Source of the DNA: Tetmemena sp. SeJ-2015
Lineage: Eukaryota; Ciliophora; Spirotrichea; Sporadotrichida; Oxytrichidae
Length of the DNA stretch: 64,000 nucleotides
Direction: 5' to 3'
Assembly: GCA_027382625.1 (NCBI GenBank)
Contig: JAJKFJ010021383.1
Location: 99,958 to 163,957, forward strand
The notes beneath the pieces were generated by a model that was not told the origin of the DNA, did no database searches, and worked only from the letters and a program-made list of their open reading frames with translations. Each line of letters opens with the position of its first letter. The stretch's first letter is position 1. This document shows positions 59,894 to 64,000 of this stretch, in pieces. Made by a program: the position numbers and the translations under genes.

Positions 59894-60078
59894 AAGCTTG
59901 AGAGACTTAAAGAGCGAGATAAATCGTTGCTGTCCTTTATTTAAATTTACAATTAACTCAAGTTAATGCGTCTCAATCAACTATAATCTCACTCATATTA
60001 CTCAACCCTTTATCAATTTTATATTTGGGTCTGCTTCTCAGAGCTAATGCACATGTTCCTCTTCTCCTTATCTTTCAC

Positions 60079-63000
60079 TCACTTTTTATTAGGGTGTCTC
60101 CTCTGCACATGCTGTTCTAGCTCGTCCTTATTCTTAAACTTCCTTCCACAGGCTTCATCAGGGCAGTTGAAGGTGGGCTCTGGCATGTCGTTAATTAAAG
60201 CGTTCACCATATCCCTTAGTCCCTTGATTTCCTCCATCTCTTCCTCATTTGCAACGTCCTATAATTCGTTAATAAGGATTTAGGGTTGTTTATGACTTAC
60301 CATTATACTGTCTAGTTCTTCTCCGAGACTGCTGAGAATCTGATCCAGCTTTTCAATTTCCCTATTGCCCCAGAACTGGCTAGCAGACTCTTGAGCTACG
60401 TTATGAAGCGCCTTTGCTGCAACCTTTGCAAGTTCCATGTCCTCTATGTTTGCGTCTCTTAGCACATCTATGAGTTTGGCAATGACTCCTTGCTCTAGCA
60501 TCTTAGTCCTCGTTGCGGGGAGCAGAGTGAGGTTGATTACGATACCTATTGCGTAGAATACTAGATCTCTGAGAGTGTGGTCTAATACTACAGCCAGTGC
60601 CTCCAAGAAGGTTGGGTCGTTTATGAACTCAAGACACAAAGTGGGATGGCGAGAAAGATTTGAAAGTACCCTCACTGCTTCGACCTGTAGCTTGAAACTA
60701 TACATAGTAAATAATTTTCTTTGTAGCTCTTCATTTGGAGTATTGAGGATATATCCCTTGAGCGAGTTGAACATGTTGACGCGCAGTTCATCAGTAAGCA
60801 GTTGATTGTGAGGGACATCGTAGAACATGATGTTGGTGCAGCAGCTGATGGCGTTGAAGAGGAACTCCTCGCTCTTCTAGTTACTCTTCCTCTTCACAGA
60901 CTCAAGCATCTTTCCCATAAACAAGTCTGCTAATATAAATTATATAAACACAGCTTTTATAATATTGAATTTATAAAGTTGAGTTTCTCTTGAGAGCTCT
61001 TCAAGTGCTTGGATGTGAACAGCTCATCAGTGCTCAGATTCGCCACCAGTCTGGCAATTAATTTAGCATTTTATTAAGATATATGTAATTAGTCTGATGA
61101 TCTTGATTAGGTTGTCTTCGATGTTGGCGAGGTTGTTAACTGGGTCAAGTTTGGCCTCCCCTTTGGGATTCTTAGGGTCTTCGATGTATCTGTCTACACC
61201 CTCTCTTACTAAAGTCTCCTCCTTCTCAAAGTAAGTGAGAGCCACTTACAGTAAACTTAACAACTGTATTGAATTATTTAACATTACATATAATATTTTA
61301 TCTTGCTGAAGGATGGCTGGTAGTTTGCAATCTACTCCCGTGCCTCCTCAAAGTAGGTGGTAAGGTTTGCAAGCACAAAGGAGATTCTAACTGGGAAGTC
61401 TCTGATGCTCTGGTAGTCCGAGAGGAGGTCTACCAGTGACTGTAGCTTGTGGCTTTTGATGAGCGCATAGGAGCATTCAGAGTCCATCGATACCTTACTC
61501 AGAATTCGAGACACGTTTATCATCAGTTCAATAAATAGCATAAGCATCATATATTCATAATTTAAATGCTCTTAGTGGCCTTTGAACTTCTCCAGGATAT
61601 CCACTAGTCTCTCAATGACTCCATTGGCTACAAACTACTCCTAACTTATCTCTTCATTAGCTAGATTTCTGAGTGCTCCGCATATCTACACCAAGTTCTG
61701 AGCCTTCTTGCTCATGTTAGTCCCAAAAGAGATTGCCTTCTACATGCATTTGCTCAGTAGCAGGATGTACCGTTGCTTTACTGCCTCTGCTTACAGCTCC
61801 TAAGAGGACTGAGAGAAGCACTTTATAGAGCCGATCACGTAGTTTACCAGATCGTAGATCAAGTCCTCGTTTAGGATCTCCTTTCTATTCACTGTGTGAG
61901 AAGTCAACTATAGAAATAAGTGGATCAAATAAACCTCATCTTTAACTTGATAATCACATCTGCTCGATCAAGGTAGCACTGATAGAGAGCTCTCGAAAGC
62001 TGAGGAATAAGTCCCTCACTCTTGAAAAGCACATCGTTCTTCTTGTCTTTAGCATATACTAGCAGCACCTTCATGGTTTCGAAGAAATAGCCGTACAGCT
62101 TTTTGAAGTCTGCCTGCGTGCCATGGTTTAAGTTGTCACAGTATCTATCGAAGATCTTTAGAAAAAGATGTATGTTGCAAGCAGAGAGGCGTAGCACAGA
62201 GCGAGGATGTTTTACTGACAGCAGAGAAAATGAGCCCTTCAAGAGAGTCTCCAAGAAACACTGCTGCTGCACATTAGCTGGCTACTTCTCGTGTTCTAAA
62301 TGAAGATACAAGAGAAGAACCTTAAATTTAAGTATCTGTGGCGAGGGTGTATATTCTGGTGCACAGCTCCATTATCTCCTCATCATTAACTAACGGTTTC
62401 TTCTCCTTGCCCTCCTACTTCTTGCTTTGAGTGATCATAGCGCAGTGCCTGCTTATCTCGCTAATGACTTCAAAGTACTCTCCCATGTACCCACTCGTCA
62501 GCTACTCTTCACTCTCCCCTCCCATTATTCTCTCAGTCATGTATGCATCCTACTCCTCCTGCTCCTTTTCCTCCTCCCCACTATTCTTAGATTGGTCGAT
62601 GTTGTTCACTCTATCCTGTATCTTACTGAGAGCAGAGGAGTAGTCTACTTTCTCCTCGTAGTGTTCCACTCCTTTGATGTCAAGCTGCATTTGGCTCTCG
62701 AAGTAGTCCTCATACTAGTCTTCGTTGTCTCCTTCACCATCGCCGTTCTCTCTGTTGCGGTTGGCTTGCTTGATCTACTGCTGAATCTTCTGAAGGTTGA
62801 TAAGGTTGTCCATGCGAGACTAATCAAACTTCTGCTGCTCCTCCATACGCCAATCCTCACCGCCTACCATCAAATCTGAGAAGTCCTCTTCAAGGTCTTA
62901 GAGAGCGGATTCATTTTAGGCTGATGAGTTCAGCCCACTCTTGTTCAACTGGCTCCCACTCTTTTAAGTTCCAAGCACCTATCGAGATTACTTATAATAC

Positions 63001-63307
63001 ACTTACAAGTGTAAAAAGTCTAAGATTTAGAAGCCTGGCTTGTTGGCTTTGGAATTATAGCCTTTTATTGTTGAGGATAAACTATCACGTTATCTTAAAT
63101 TAAATACCAATAACTGAAATGAGGATTTGCTTGATCTGAATTGGTTTAAACTGCAGGTCTCTTAAGCTTCACTACTGTTTTAGCAGGGCCTGCTAAGTTT
63201 GTGCTGCTGCTCCCACTTGCACTCCCTATGCCAGATCCTGAAACAGAGAGAACGCTGTCAGTAAGACCGCTCCCACTTGAAGTTCCTAAATTCTCCTGAC
63301 TGCCCAT
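60079..63307 (-). CDS. ARMC2-like armadillo protein with C-terminal C2H2 finger
   Basis: The start is chosen at ATG 63307-63305 (MGSQENLGTSSGSGLTDSVL); no upstream in-frame ATG was found. A Ser-rich N-terminus is followed by acidic/charged linkers. Armadillo-type helices then run from about 62270 to 60300. Examples are FKKLYGYFFETMKVLLVYAK, VEAVRVLSNLSRHPTLCLEF, RDLVFYAIGIVINLTLLPAT and AKVAAKALHNVAQESASQFW. A GT-AG intron (GTAAGTC...TTATAG) after GEELDSIM leads to FNCPDEACGRKF...HVQRRHP, a C2H2 finger, and TGA 60081-60079. The arm region resembles ciliary ARMC2, which is needed for axoneme assembly. The zinc finger is not part of the usual architecture as I know it. Many frame changes indicate IESs (near 60890, 61060, 61260, 61560 and 61920). 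Confidence 0.65.
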
Positions 63308-63376
63308 CGCTTGCACTTTCACTGGCTTGGTACTATCGAATCCCTTAATCTGCTGCCTGCTTATATTGCCCACAGT

Positions 63377-63393
63377 CAAAACCCCAAAACCCC
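63377..63393. repeat. Interstitial telomere-type repeat
   Basis: CAAAACCCCAAAACCCC, 17 bases of the spirotrich telomere unit C4A4. It lies 63 bases beyond the kinase stop and 70 bases upstream of the ARMC2-like start. On the - strand it reads G4T4G4T4G, the orientation a somatic 3' telomere of the kinase gene would have. Confidence 0.95.
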
Positions 63394-63455
63394 ATAATAT
63401 GATAAGAAAGTGAAAATAAGTTGTGTATAATTAATTTCTTTATTAATACTTATAA

Positions 63456-64000
63456 TCATGCTAAATTTTAACCCTAAACAGGCAATCTAAAGTCTTCTAG
63501 GAAGGTGACCTTGACGTCTGTCTCATATTCTCTGAATTTTATACCTTTAAGTGCTTCCTCTATCTCAGATAACTGAGTGTTAGGTTTCATAGGTTGCTTG
63601 ATTATTACTTTGTTTACTAACTTTTTCAAGGTTTCTGATACCTTGTCTATCTTACAATGTCTTGTTGCGAATTATATTGCATCATCTTCACTTTCACACT
63701 AGTAGTATTCCTCTGGTTTCATATCGCATTCAAGTATGATTGCAACTATAGACCAAATGTCCCACTGCACTGAACCGTTGAGCCAAGTCTGTCTCTATGG
63801 GAAGTAGCCTGCAGTTCCTTGCACCGATGCTTCCTCAATGTTTTCTCTTCTTACAACTCTGTTGAAGTCTATGACAGTTGCTCTGACTGGTTCAAAGTTT
63901 ATCATGATGTTCTCTGACTTGAGATCTCTGTGCACGAATCCCAACTCATGCAACTCCATCACTCCTCTAACGATTAGTGAGATACAGTAAGCTAGTACTT
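63456..64000 (-). CDS. Protein kinase, C-terminal part (cut by window edge)
   Basis: Open from the window edge to TGA 63458-63456, no insert needed. It contains the catalytic loop HRDLKSENIMIN, then VIDFNRVV in place of DFG, an activation segment EEASVQGTAGYFPQRQ (APE region altered) and SVQWDIWSIVAIILE (the usual D-W-S of the F helix). A C-terminal extension follows. The metal-binding Asp is kept but the Gly is Asn, so activity may be unusual. Substrate unknown. The N-terminal lobe lies outside the window. Confidence 0.85.

Noticed and set aside
63377..63393. Intact TBE transposon end
   Set aside because: Only one copy of the repeat is present and no transposase or second inverted end was found nearby.
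63360..63420. Telomerase RNA gene, from the CAAAACCCCAAAACCCC template-like motif
   Set aside because: The conserved element expected just 3' of the spirotrich template is not seen, and no Pol III-type context is evident. An interstitial telomere repeat is simpler.
1..64000. Somatic (macronuclear) chromosome of a long-chromosome ciliate
   Set aside because: Inserts flanked by direct repeats and not explicable as GT-AG introns (for example 26510-26546 and 26328-26350) interrupt conserved codons, and one gene is scrambled.

Overview
This window reads as germline (micronuclear) DNA of a spirotrich, probably hypotrich, ciliate. Coding frames use TAA and TAG for glutamine and only TGA as stop, which is why standard-code ORFs look so short. 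Conserved proteins are interrupted by short AT-rich inserts. Each insert is flanked by a 2-9 base direct repeat (a 'pointer'), and removing it with one repeat copy restores a conserved protein in frame. These are internal eliminated sequences (IESs) between macronuclear-destined segments (MDSs). Ordinary GT-AG introns (33-204 nt) are also present. No tandem telomere ends or single-gene nanochromosome structure is seen, so this is not a somatic molecule. The genus cannot be fixed from the sequence.

The most striking locus is 2.7-14.2 kb: one large ubiquitin-specific protease gene that is scrambled and partly inverted. Its N-terminal third lies on the + strand, the catalytic core on the - strand (about 8.56 kb down to 5.09 kb), and the C-terminal third on the + strand. 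Several missing pieces of the catalytic core (29, 35 and 63 bp) sit 5 kb away on the opposite strand. Pointer pairs of 5-13 bases link the pieces uniquely and in frame. I located ten such inter-strand junctions.

Layout: 70-1853 (+) multi-pass membrane protein; 2669-14218 (mixed) scrambled ubiquitin hydrolase; 14626-16580 (+) protein disulfide isomerase with at least five IESs; 17088-22557 (-) disordered/coiled-coil protein; 22734-23828 (-) acidic protein; 24111-27026 (-) ciliary dynein regulatory complex subunit DRC7; 27203-30104 (-) Gln-rich protein with a FAR1-like C/H motif; 30476-31195 (+) complex I LYR-type subunit; 31406-32750 (-) second FAR1-like protein; 32948-33723 (-) RING-H2 protein; 33714-35660 (-) membrane/coiled-coil protein; 36102-39047, 39462-44958 and 44981-46466 (+) low-complexity or coiled-coil proteins; 47253-51997 (+) EST1/SMG-like protein with a NYN-type nuclease domain; 52.0-55.0 kb AT-rich with only weak coding traces; 55018-58243 (+) unrecognised protein; 58.8-59.2 kb GC-rich hairpin cluster; 59237-59893 (+) small single-membrane-span protein; 60079-63307 (-) ARMC2-like protein; 63456-64000 (-) protein kinase, cut by the window edge. 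A 17-base telomere-type repeat lies between the last two.

The genes do not form an operon or pathway. DRC7 and ARMC2 are both ciliary and PDI is secretory. What unites the region is that most genes must be reassembled during nuclear development before they can be read. Exact gene ends and residual frame changes in the low-complexity genes are tentative. A few one-base frame changes next to short homopolymers may be assembly indels.
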